In this document: positions 1 to 9,839 of the stretch, piece after piece
How the letters are laid out: every line of letters begins with the position of its first letter
Position numbering within the stretch: the stretch's first letter is position 1
Assembly (NCBI GenBank): GCA_027604665.1
Contig: JADGIZ010000154.1
Location: 1-22,409 of the forward strand
Direction: 5' to 3'
Source of the DNA: Polyrhizophydium stewartii
Taxonomy: Eukaryota; Chytridiomycota; Chytridiomycetes; Rhizophydiales
Length of the DNA stretch: 22,409 nt
Translations under genes and position numbers: made by a program
Notes under the pieces: model-generated
The model's input: the letters and a program-made list of their open reading frames with translations, nothing else
Databases searched by the model: none
What the model was told of the DNA's origin: nothing

Positions 1-321
1 CACAAATCAATAGTGCGGCATGCCGGATGCGGCGCAAACGACTCGTGCAGCGTTGCTGCATGCAAATGGGTCGCAGGAAGCGGCCTCGAAGCGGTTTCGG
101 CCCGTTCCGGTGCCGATTCACCGAGCTGCGCGGCATAGTGCGCATATACGACCGATATCGGCGACTGGAGTGCCGGAAACCGCTTCTTGTGCTGCTTGAA
201 GCGGCGAATATGCTTTATGAAGCTTTTCACTGCTAAACACATATTCTCTTTAAGAATTTAGTCATTTTTTACCAACCAGATTATTATCGAAACCATAGTT
301 TCGACGTGCCATCTTCATGAT
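1..321. other. Left flank, no assignable gene
   Basis: An open frame on + at 27-236 could encode 69 residues rich in Arg and Cys. I recognise no family in it, and it may be the tail of a gene that starts outside the window. From about 236 to 310 the sequence is clearly more AT-rich than the rest, with T-runs, as expected for a 3' flank. If the short frame is real it converges on TRM6. I see no other signal here. Confidence 0.3.
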
Positions 322-2355
322 TCATTCCATTGTGGAATTACCAACATTTGCTGCATCAGCAACCGTCTGGGCGACATCCGAGTCGGCGGTACAAGCACCC
401 GCATCGGTGGAATCAGCACCCGAGTTCGCAGCTTCATCTTTCGCCGACCCAGAGCCTGCAACCTTGCGCTTCTTGGCCATACCCATTGTTTGGCCTCCCG
501 TACCCGGCGGTGCGGCACCAGCCTTCTCGATTCTGACACCGTCATCAACGACCGTTGTTGCGGTGAAGAGATAGCCGCCGCTGCCACTCGTCATCATGGT
601 CGGATGGGTTCCGGAGTTAAAGACCGGCACTTGGTACTCACGCAGCCAGCTCTCGGTCAGCTGGGTGTTGACAAAGCGGCGCGACAGGCGAACGTGGTTG
701 TAGGCTTCTAGGAGCGACTGCCGCATCTGTCAGCCGTAGCTTCTCACGCTCACTCGGCCATGACGAAGCAAGGGCCACAGAGTTGCCCACCTCCTTGGTG
801 GGCGAGTACACCACAAGTGGCTTGGACGGCGCAAGAAGAGGCTCCAACTTGATCAGGATTTCTTTTGGGTCGAAACGAGATGCAACAACGAGCCTGTGCG
901 CGAGGAGCTTCACGGTCAGCAGTGAAACGGCTTGTCTTCGCGCCTCATCGGCGCTCACCCATCAAAGGCGCCTGCGAGAATATCGTCGCGCGTGCGCTCC
1001 AGCTGATTACGACGAGCCTGCGCGCGATCTAAGGCGTCCGGGTGGGATGGAGCTGCGATAGCAGGGTGTTGCCCGATCAAGGCGCGTTAGCAAGAAGCCC
1101 AGATAACCGACATTTATCACGCCAGTCTCTAACCAACAAACGGCGGCAACTCGTGCAGATGGAACCATGGAAGAGACGAAACAACAGACATGACTTCATC
1201 AGAGAAGTTGAGCATGCGTACGAGATCAAAGTTTGGCGTCTCCTTGTCGTGCAGCGCAAAAATCTTGCCATGCTCTGCATCATGCCGGTGGTACCAGTCG
1301 CCCCGGACAGAGATGAGTGTGTTGCTCAAACATGGGCGACCAAGAAAAAAGCGCGGCTACACACCGTGCATGCGCTCAAGCATGGCGCCCACGATCAGGC
1401 CTGAGGCGTCATCAACCACCAGGAACCTTGACCCGGCGCGCACATTGGCAAATGTCATGATCTGTGAGAGCGTGTCAATTCGCATTTCCCTGGATAGAGG
1501 CCGGCGAGAGCGTGTGAGTTAGAAATCTGCCGCATCCATTATCGTCACTGCGACCGAAATCTTGCGCACCTGGTCTTTTCGGGCTTTTTGGCGAGATAAA
1601 AGTCGCAGAACAGACGTGTAGTTGGCTTGATGGGTGTGAAAATCTTGGCGAACCTGCCGGCAAGTACGCAAGTTTGCCGTCAGCAACCAGCTATCGCGAA
1701 AGACGTAGTCCTTTTTCCAGCCGGCTGCGCACTTGCGCTGCTTGCGCTGTATATACTTGGCCTTTGCGAAGTCGGTCTTTTTTTCGAAGGCGGCGTTGTT
1801 CTGAACGATTTTCTGGATGACGGCCTGCAACCAGTATGCGGCGCGGGCGGCGCGAAGAGAGCCGAGGCGCCGCCCGCGAGCACGGGTCAGCGGTCGTGCA
1901 TGGCTGGCACTCTGTGCCGTGGCGCGCACGAGACGCACCGAGTGGTCGACCTTGCCCTCGAGGCTCTGGCTTTTGAGCTCTTCGATTTCCTGGTGTGTGA
2001 GCCTCTGTGAGGTTGGGTCGTCGACAATGGTCATGTTGGACGCATCTTCCTCGGTGTCACCGAGGTCTGCGCATGCCACAACGGCAAGCCGTCAGCCCAT
2101 GGTGGGAGCGGCAGCGACATGGGCTCCCGCACCAAACTCTTGCAGATAGTCGAGGTTCTCGACCGGCCGGATGTTGCCGTCTCCAACGACCTCGTAGGGC
2201 ACAAGCTGGTGCCGTCCGATCAGGTTGTTGCTGTCGAAGCTTCCAAACTTGCCGAGCTCGACCCGCTCGTCGGCCTTGAGCACAAATATCTTGCTGTTCC
2301 CAGAGGGCAGCTTGAGCATGACCCACTCGCCCGCGCGGATGGTGTCGTCGAGCAT
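322..2355 (-). CDS. TRM6: tRNA (adenine58-N1)-methyltransferase non-catalytic subunit TRM6 (Gcd10)
   Basis: TRM6 is the RNA-binding partner of catalytic TRM61. Together they make m1A58 in tRNA, including initiator tRNA, in the nucleus. Nine exons on the minus strand: 2355-2133, 2066-1951, 1824-1733, 1653-1570, 1489-1361, 1324-1134, 1052-959, 893-791 and 726-322. They join in frame to 478 aa (human about 497). Family landmarks in order are DTIRAGEWVMLKL, LTHQEIEELK, KYIQRKQRK, REMRIDTLSQIMTFANVRAG, SGLIVGAMLERMHG, GLVVASRFDPKEIL, LAPSKPLVVYSPTKE, LTESWLREYQVP, SGSGGYLF and a basic C-terminal AKKRK patch. No SAM-binding motif is visible, as expected for this subunit. Intron 5 is only 36 nt. The start is the first Met in frame before the conserved N-terminus, 62 bp from the BRD8 start. 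The identity is sure; single splice sites, notably donor GTCGAC of intron 2, are less so. Confidence 0.93.
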
Positions 2356-2417
2356 TTCTTTTGGCGAGGGCAAAGCCGGGCAGACCTCGGCGCCCGCACT
2401 TTGCAGCGTGTGACCGG
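2356..2417. promoter_or_regulatory. Presumed bidirectional promoter, TRM6 / BRD8
   Basis: Only 62 bp separate the inferred start codons of divergent TRM6 (-) and BRD8 (+). Both 5' UTRs and core promoters must therefore share this space or lie inside the partner gene. No TATA box is seen. The role is inferred from layout only. Confidence 0.45.
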
Positions 2418-4142
2418 ATGCCGCAGACCGCGATCGCCGCCCCGGACGCTGGAGACTGGGCGACGGCCGACGCGCTCGCGCTCGCGCAGGCGGTCCACCT
2501 GCGCGGCCAGGACAACTGGGACGGCGTGTCTGAGCTGTTGCACTCGTTCTTGCGCGGACGGCCTGCCGACGAGCTCGCGCCGCGGGTGAGTCGCCTGCTC
2601 CGGGGTGCGGCAGACACGAGAGACCGGCGGCCCGCTGCCTGCCGCCTGTCGCCTGCCGCCTGACGTCGGGTGCCTGCCGCACGATACCTGTTGTGTGCGG
2701 CCTCGCTGACCGTCCTCCAACTCTCCGTCTCTCGCCATACTCGCTCTGCAGCGCTGCTCCGCGCAATATGCGCGGCTGCTTGCTCGGCTCGACATCCAGT
2801 GCGTCTTGGACGAGCCATCGCCATCCGCCGCACAGGAGCGCCACGGCTGACCCGCTTCTCCCGCGGCACGGCCCTTGCCGCCCAACCATCATCTGGCACG
2901 GCCTCGCCAGGATCCACCAACCCAAAGGCGCGCGGAAGCGAAGTGAGCTCGCCTCGCGCCGCGCATCGCCACGCAGTGCTGCGTACTGACGACCAGAACC
3001 TCCGCCGCACAACACCGGCCGCAGTGTCGCCTGCGCGACGACTATTCGCCAAGCTGTCGGCATCGCGCTGTAGCGAGCTCCGGCTGCTCCTGCGCACCTG
3101 CGAGCTGCGATACAGGTGTGCGTGATGCGCTGCGCAGATTCGCCCCACGTGCTGACCTCTTTCCGCAAACAGACAGGTCGTCGACGACATTGAGCGCATC
3201 CGCGCTGGACAGTGGGACGCTCGGTTGCTCCACTCGGCGCCGAAGCAGTTTGGCCAAGAGAGCGCCGTATGTGCATGCTCCTAGCTTTCGCAGATTGGTT
3301 TCCCCTCTGCTCACCCGTGCCAGCCTCAGCAGATGCCTCTTGCCCTCGTGTCGGACAGAGAGCAGGCTGCGCCGCGATCCGCTGGCGGCGGACAACAGCC
3401 AACGCGCGCAGCGGCAGCCCCCGCCACATCCGCCGCGGCCGCGGCCGAGCGCCTTCCGTCGTCCGAGCTCGGTACTGCATGGGATCGCTCGCCTGACAGA
3501 ACGCGAATGCTTCCCCCGCTTGCACCCAACCAAGGATCCACGATCTTGATCGGCGATCGACGCAAGTCTCGCGCCGCGACTGCAAGCAGACGCGCGACAC
3601 GGGCTGACCCGCTCGCCTCCATAGTCTCGTCGGCCGCACTTCATCGCGCGTCGTCCGAGACTGACCCGATCGATCCTGACTCTGGTGCCGAAGGCTCCGA
3701 TGGCCCGGACCGCAAGCGCCAGAGGGTTGATGACAAGTATCGCACGTGGAAACGCACGGCGATGCTGATCTGGAACCGCATCGCCGACCATCGAGCCGGG
3801 AATGCATTTCTCAAAACCGTCAAAGACAAGAGCTATCTTGATTTCGTCAAACAGCCAATGAGCCTTGATCTCGTCAAGGCCCGCATCCGCGAAGGCGTGA
3901 GTCATTGGCTGCCGCGCCGATCGCTTGCAGGTCTCGTTGCTGAATTTCAATCCGGTGCACCTCCCCAGATCACCAAGACCACCGCCGAATTTCATCGCGA
4001 TGTGCTTCATGTGCTGGCCAACGCAGTCATGTTCAACCCAGAGGACTCGGAAATTTACTCGATGGCGTCCGAGATGAAAGAGTACGTCGACTCGGAGATG
4101 CGCAGCCTCCTGGTGTGCACGGCTCGCAACGAGACGCCGTGA
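2418..4142 (+). CDS. BRD8: BRD8-like bromodomain subunit of NuA4/TIP60
   Basis: BRD8 is an accessory subunit of the NuA4/TIP60 histone acetyltransferase complex, and its bromodomain reads acetyl-lysine. Exon 1 (2418-2585) encodes a SANT-like start (DWATADALALAQAV, GQDNWDGVSELL, GRPADELAPR) that joins without a gap to exon 2 from 2752 (RCSAQYARLLARLD). A following exon ending at 3115 carries KLSASRCSELRLLLRTCELR. Exon 3173-3266 carries QVVDDIERIRAGQWDARLL. Exon 3333-3896 is disordered, then basic (KRQRVDDKYRTWKR), then starts the bromodomain (AMLIWNRIADHRAGNAFLK, FVKQPMSLDLVKARI). Exon 3969-4142 completes it (TTAEFHRDVLHVLANAVMFN), including the acetyl-lysine-binding Asn. N-terminal module, coiled stretch and C-terminal bromodomain follow the BRD8 order. 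The junction after exon 2 (donor 2799 or 2803) and the start of the next exon are not resolved. The 72-nt intron inside the bromodomain has no stop and is in frame, so it could be missed. Confidence 0.85.
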
Positions 4143-4226
4143 CGCGCACTGGACGCAGAGGCTGTGAGCCGGCAACTGCTCTCGCGCACATCCAGCTTTG
4201 CCCCAGCTTCCTCAGCGCGGCTCAGA

Positions 4227-5141
4227 TCAGGCTTCTGTGGACGCAAAGAAGATGCCCTCTTGAACGGCCCACTGCTCTTCGTCACCCCGCGCCGCCTGCC
4301 GTGCCGACACCTCGAGCTGGCCTATGGCCGCGGTCCGCCTCGGCGGTCAGCGGCATTCCCGCCCATTCTCCATCATTACCACCGCCAAAACCACTGCCGC
4401 GGATCTGCGGCCATAAACCCCCCCACTTTCCCCGCTCGCGCACCTGTAATGACGTTCTGGTACTGGTAGCGCTTGGACGTGCCCAAAAAGTAGCCCGTGT
4501 CGGCGTGCTCTGTATCGTGAGCACCAGAGCTCTGTTCAGCGCCCAGCGGCACGCCAAGTGCTCCGGCGCCGACACCACTCACGAAGCTTGACGGACTGCT
4601 CGCGCTGCCAGTAGCGGGCGCGGCTGGCTGAGCACAGGACCTTCCAGTTGTCTCCCGAGTCCGGGCCTGCGTATGCCGACACCTCCTGGTTGCCCGAGAG
4701 CGGTGACGGGATGTTGCCGTGGCTATGGAGAAACTTGCCCGTCTGCAGGTGCTGCAGCCGCACCGTCTGGCCGCAGCGCACGGGCTGGCCTCGCGCGCAG
4801 TCGCCCTCACCAAAGCCGCCCGAGACAACAAAGTAGCTGTTGGGGTCGTCGCCGCGAGGAAAGCCCGTCACGGACTGCTGCAGGCTGGTCGGTCGTGCGC
4901 GCTTGCATGCGTCAGCGGCGGCGCCAGGAACTCTGGAGAAGCCCCGTTGGGTCACGGACCTGCCCGTCCCATAGTTGACTTCGTGACTGTGCAGGCGGAA
5001 ACCGGTCGACTTGCTTGCTAGCTTGACGCTCGACCCGCAGGTGACGGCCTCAAACTCGCGCTCGATCACAAAGGACTCGCTGCCGGCCGCGTCCGCTGGG
5101 CCGGCAATCAGCGCCGCGAGTAGTACCACGGGCGTCATCAT
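4227..5141 (-). CDS. SDF2: SDF2-like MIR-domain protein of the ER
   Basis: SDF2/SDF2L1 proteins are lumenal ER MIR-repeat proteins that work with BiP/ERdj3 in chaperoning and O-mannosylation quality control. Four exons: 5141-4960, 4884-4583, 4509-4444 and 4321-4227, giving 214 aa (human SDF2 211). A signal peptide (MMTPVVLLAALIAGPADAAG) is followed by three MIR repeats with family signatures: VTCGSSVKLASKSTGFRLHS, QQSVTGFPRGDDPNSYF, VRCGQTVRLQHLQTGKFLHS, PSPLSGNQEVSAY, YWQREQSVKLQHADTGYFL, QLEVSA and WAVQEGIFF. The two adjacent Met codons at 5141-5136 fix the start. The protein ends FFASTEA, without an HDEL/KDEL-type signal. It converges on BRD8 (84 bp apart) and diverges from CFAP157. Confidence 0.93.
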
Positions 5142-5236
5142 CGTTTGGCTGTTCGGAGCGAAGCTGGCGTTTCTTGGTTTGGCCCACAAAAGCAGCGGCG
5201 GCGATCTTGGCCAGGCTTTCCCCCGCAAACATCGGC
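5142..5236. promoter_or_regulatory. Presumed bidirectional promoter, SDF2 / CFAP157
   Basis: Ninety-five bp separate the divergent start codons of SDF2 (-) and CFAP157 (+). No core promoter motif was recognised. The assignment is inferred from layout. Confidence 0.4.
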
Positions 5237-8200
5237 ATGTCGGACAAGAAGAAGAAGAAGAAGAAGGGCGAGAAGACGTCTCAGCAAGGCCCTGGTGGGT
5301 GGCAGCCGTCTGCTTCTGGTGCCTGCTGCCGCGGCCGTGAGCGAGTGGGTTAATCTCGCGCCTCTGGCGTGCGTCCCGGCCGTGGCTCGCCGGACCAATA
5401 CACATACCCAGGTGCGGAGTCGACTCTGCCGCAGCTCGATGGCGTCGACAGCCGCACGCTCGAGTACTACGAGGCCAAGATCAAGGACATGGCCGAGAAG
5501 ATTGACCGCATGTGCGTGCGTGGACGGCCATGCAACTCGCTCGCTCGCAACCCCGCTCCTGTACGGGCCGCGCCTGACCCGTGCGGGAGCCTTGCGTGGG
5601 CACCCGTCATACACGAGCGAGGTCATTGCGTCTCGAAACAAAAAACCACTCAGAGTTAACCGGCCCGCTCGCGCGGCGCGCGCAGGAAGCTAAAGTGCGA
5701 CAACCTCGTCAAAGAAAACGAGATTTTAGCAAAGGCACAAACCAAATTCAACCACGACAAGGTGAGGCGAGCTGCATCTGCCGATGCTCTTGCAAGCTCT
5801 TTGGCTCAAATCCACCTGTTTCCGCCCCATGTCACGCCTGTAACGCTTCCCAGCAAGATATTGTCGAGTTTCTCAACATCAAGGTCGGCGAGCATGAAAA
5901 GATCATCGCCAACCTCGAGACCAAGACTCGCCAGCTAGAGGACGAGAAGCGCGACCTCGATACGCGATCACGGAACGAAATCGAGACTATCAAGAGCTCG
6001 ATGCAGTCGGATCTCGAGATTATGCAAATCCAGTGCGCAAAATACAAAGCAGAGCTCAGCGAGCTGACGGCATTTTCGGCCAAAAAGGAGGAGATGGAGC
6101 AGCAGATTAAGCAGTACCGCGTGCTCCTCGACAAAAAAGAGAGCGAGTACAGGGACACTATCCACAACCTCGAAAGAAAGGTTTTGCAAGACAAAGTGTG
6201 TCTGCGAATCGTGGAGTTGCAGATTCGGCGCTTTTCTGCGACTGACAGCCGTCGAACTGCTCGGTAACCTGCGCATTTTTTTGGACGGGCGGAAAAGAAC
6301 CAGATGAAGCGTGAAATGCTCCAAAAGGTCAACGAGGCAGTAGCCAATTTTCGGCGCGTGGCTGATCAGCAGATGGCCGAGGTGGGCGAGCAAGCATACG
6401 CATGCACTGATAGATGCGCAGTTTAAATGCGTTTGCTCATCGCTAGTGCTCTTTGCTATCTACCTAAACTGCTCGGTTTAAATTCTCGGCATGCAGACTA
6501 CGAAGCGCGCGATCCGCGAAAACATGGCCATTACGTCTCAGCTCAAGAAAATGAGCTCTAAAACGATCGAACTCATAGCCGAGAACGACACCCTGTCCGC
6601 AAAAGTTGCCAAGCTCAAAACGAGCAACACACTTTTGACCGAGTCTGAACAGGAACTTGCGAAGCGCAACCAGGCGAACCAGCGTGTTATTAAGATGCTT
6701 GTTGAAAAGCTCAAGGGTTAGTTTGTTCAACTTTGTGTTGTTTGCCTGCGTGCCGAGCGCGAGGTTGTTCACAAACACACCGCACAAAGAGAGCGACCAA
6801 ATGCTTGAGCTTGCCTTTGAGTCGGAGCAGCTTGGCCAGGGACAGGGCACTGGCGGCGAGAATGGCAACAACGCGACCGGAGAGTTCCTCACCGACGAAA
6901 TGCGAGAGGTATGAGCCCTTGAGCCCAAGCTGATCGGATGTTGGCTCTAAAAAACGCTAGTTCTGACGTGATTTCGGCCCGAATGTGCAGGAAATCGAGG
7001 CTTTACAATACGATTACAACGTCTTGGCGGCAAGGCTGACCGAAGTTGCCAACGTCGCCGACGAGATGGAGCTTGTGTTCGAGGATAGCTTTGCCGACGT
7101 CCAAGACGACGCGGGATACGACAATATGACATCGGAGACGCTGGCATATCTGCGCACCAATCTTGCAACCATGATTGATCGGTGCGGATGGCTTGACAAT
7201 CGTCGTGAATGTCAAAAAAGGCACCGCGTCTGCGATACAAGAATGGAATGGCTAATTATTTTATCGATCCATGCTGAATGCAGCCTTAAAACGCTGACGT
7301 GGTTTGAGTCGAGCGAGGAAGGATCACAAGAGGTGAGCCGTTTCAGTGGCGCTTGCGCTCTCGGTTGTCAGCGCCAGGCCTACTCTGACCGCCGCGATCC
7401 GTACTGGCTGTGCAGCTGAATCCCGAGTTCGCGGACCAGAATGCGGAATCAGCCGAGTCCGACCAGTACGGTGAGCCCCATTTCCAAGGTTCACATGCGA
7501 TATTCGCTGGCGCTGATAAAGCCGGTCGACCTCGGCTTACTTTTCGAAGGTGCCGAGAGCGCGCCTTACGCTCAAGACGGCGAGTTTGGAAGCCCGGGAG
7601 ACGGATACGACGACGGCATGGACGATGTGATGCAACAAGGCAGCCTCGACGGCTCGGGCATCCAGCTCATTGTGCCAGATATTCGTATGCCTGAAAACCA
7701 GGTCACGCAGCAGCATCCAGAGCCACGCGAAGGCGAGCAGATCGACGAGTACAGCACGCAAGAGTATTCAGAGCAAGATGACCGCATTGCGCAAAACGAC
7801 CTGCCGAGCAACAGCCAGTCTGGATCAGGAAGCATACGCAACGACGGCGTCAACGACAGCCAAACAAGCTTCCCTCTGTTGGCCGTGCGGCGCAGCTCAA
7901 GCGCGTCGGGTGGTTCGCAGAACACGCGGTCTAGCGAGCAGCGTCGGCAACAACAACAGCCGTGGCATTCGGCAGCGGTCGACAGCAAGGCGCGCGCGCC
8001 GGCGGGCTCTAATCGCTTGGGATCCCTGTCCGCATCGGGACTGCGTTCGAACGTCGGCGCGAGCATGAGTACGGGCGTCGTAGTCAGCACGCAGATGCTT
8101 GCGCGCAGCAGGACGTACATGACGAGCCATCAGCAGCGGGTTGAGCACAACTTTGCGGCCGTGGTGTCTGCCATCCCGTCCAAGCACAAGACGATCGCCT

Positions 8201-8448
8201 CGCCACGGATCCACGACTCGTGCAGGGACATTGGCGTGCAGACAAACCCGTTGCCGTTTGGCGAGGCCACATCGGCGCAGTATCTCCTCGGCGAGCTGAG
8301 GCCGTGGGGGGCGCAGGCGGCATGTCTGCCCAAGAAAGGCGTCGGCTTGTTCCGGGCGAGACCCGTCCCAGCCGCCTCGCTCGGCCCGGCGGCCACCGCG
8401 CTAGCACCGGCCCCCCTATCGCTCACAGCAGGTCCGATGCGCACATGA
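5237..8448 (+). CDS. CFAP157: CFAP157-like cilia- and flagella-associated coiled-coil protein
   Basis: CFAP157 is a coiled-coil protein of basal bodies and axonemes needed for normal sperm flagella in mouse. Eleven exons: 5237-5294, 5412-5511, 5686-5761, 5854-6195, 6298-6381, 6497-6716, 6790-6908, 6991-7181, 7284-7332, 7416-7470 and 7550-8448, 730 aa in frame. The N-terminus is a lysine run (MSDKKKKKKKGEK). Then come long heptad-rich helices with family segments LEYYEAKIKDMAEKID, DIVEFLNIKVGEHEKII, KREMLQKVNEAVANFRRV and TTKRAIRENMAITSQLKKM, the last one the closest match to CFAP157. Exon 11 encodes a Ser/Gln/Gly-rich, probably disordered tail. It carries a conserved-looking motif near its end (RDIGVQTNP, then LLGELRPWG, about 8224-8312). 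BBOF1 is the related alternative. The extent of the last exon is uncertain. Confidence 0.82.
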
Positions 8449-8541
8449 AATGAATGGGCTGCTGCTGCCGGCGCTGGAGAGGCGGTGCCGAGACGCACCA
8501 CACGAGCATCGAATTGAGGGCTGCTTCGTCTTTGCGTTGAA

Positions 8542-8654
8542 ATGATCAAGGCCGTGCTCGTGTTCAACAACCAGGGCAAGCCCCGGCTCATGAGCTGGTA
8601 CCAGCAGATGGTGCGCGGCCCGCACGCGACGCTCCGCCTCCGCCGGCCACTGCA

Positions 8655-8689
<35 letters not shown>

Positions 8690-9669
8690 ACCCCTAGCGG
8701 CAGCCTGCTGATATGCGTGACGACTCTTCCACCCACCCACCCACTCGCCGGCGGGCAGGATGTGGCGAGACAGCAGAGCCTCCTGAAGGAGGTCCACAGG
8801 CTGGTCAACAAGCGGTACGCATGCGGACCCTCGCCGCGCGTGCGGCAGTCCCGGGGTCACCATATGGAGTCGGAGCGCTAACGTGGGCTGCCTCGCGGCG
8901 GCCGCCAGCCCCGACAGCGTCTGCAACTTTCTCGAGGGCGGCGCGCTTGTCGGCGACGACACCAGAATCATATACCGGGTCAGTGCGACAGCGTATCGAG
9001 TAGCTTGGGCTGACTGTGAGCGCAGCCAAGGCGTACTGATGCATTTAAATGTGCAGCATTATGCGAGTGCGTCGAGGCTGCTGGCGTCCGAGGCGCGCAA
9101 GCGGGACTGACAAGTTCAGCTGCTGCCGCCTCCTTGGCACACCACCGCCGCTGATCTCCGCGGTGGTCAACTTGATGTGCATCCGCACTTGCTCTGACCC
9201 GCGCCATGACAGCACTCTATTTTGTCTTTGTCGCTGATTCTTCCGAGAGCGAGCTTGGTAGGATAGATACGAGACAAAGCAGCTGGGTTTAAAAACAGCA
9301 GACGGGTTTGGCTGATAACTCGTGCACAGGCATTCTGGATCTGATTCAAGTATTTGTTGAAGCGCTAGACCGCACGTTTGTCAATGTCTGCGAGTTGGAT
9401 CTCGTGAGTGCGGACCGCCAGAGGCGGTTTCCCCCCCCCTTTGTGTTGAGGGGGGTGACGTCCCCACTTTATTACGCATACCTTGGCGCCTCCCAGTGAC
9501 TTTCCTCTTTCGCAGGCTGACCGCGAGGGCCCATGCCCAGATCTTCCGCCCCGAGGATGTGATGCAAATCCTGGGCGAGATCATCTCGGGAGGTCTGGTG
9601 CTTGAGACAAACATCCACGAGATCATTGCTGCGTCGCACTTGCGCAAGTCATCTGCAACACACCGGTGA
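8542..9669 (+). CDS. AP3S1: AP-3 complex subunit sigma
   Basis: This is the small chain of the AP-3 adaptor, which sorts cargo from endosomes or TGN to lysosome-like organelles. Seven exons: 8542-8610, 8759-8814, 8909-8978, 9057-9066, 9213-9257, 9330-9403 and 9541-9669, summing to exactly 151 codons (150 aa; human 193). Markers: MIKAVLVFNNQGKPRL, LLKEVHRLVNKR, SVCNFLEGGALVGDDTRIIY, YFVFVADSSESELG, ILDLIQVFVEALDRTFVNVC, ILGEIISGGLVLETNIHEI. The ESELGILDLIQVF segment distinguishes AP-3 from AP-1 and AP-2 sigma. Exon 4 is a 10-nt micro-exon that supplies His-Tyr-Ala and one base. The C-terminal tail beyond the core longin fold is about 40 residues shorter than in human. It lies in tandem behind CFAP157 (93 bp). 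Confidence 0.93.
8642..8693 (+). repeat. CCG-rich triplet tract in AP3S intron 1
   Basis: Intron 1 of AP3S (8611-8758) holds about a dozen consecutive CCG/GCC triplets. Translated, they look like a proline run, but the tract lies between two well-matched AP3S exons and is spliced out in the model. Confidence 0.8.
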
Positions 9670-9839
9670 GGGTGCACCTCATGGCGCACCAGCTGAATGA
9701 ACTGCGGGCTGGCGCTGTTGTGCCTTGCGGGAAGGTGCCAGGGTTGCGAGGTGGATTTCTTCTAGGCGCAGACGCGGAAGCCCACAAGAAGCGAGGTTTG
9801 GCGCGGCGCCGACTTGGACTCAAACCGCTCGCGCCCACC

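Noticed and set aside
27..236. Short plus-strand open frame as a defined gene
   Set aside because: No family resemblance, no start context and closeness to the window edge; kept only as an unassigned flank.
2586..2751. Possible read-through coding between BRD8 exons 1 and 2
   Set aside because: The frame could stay open for a stretch, but GTGAGT and CTCTGCAG flank it, and removal joins GRPADELAPR to RCSAQYARLL without a gap relative to the family.
2092..3807. 571-residue open frame on the minus strand
   Set aside because: It is antisense to BRD8 except at its 3' part, which is the genuine first exon of TRM6. The upstream part is Arg/Ala-rich and resembles nothing; it is open because of high GC.
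8642..8697. Proline-rich C-terminus of a short AP3S reading frame
   Set aside because: Reading through from exon 1 gives a poly-Pro tail and early stop, but the next AP3S exon is clearly present downstream, so the tract is intronic.
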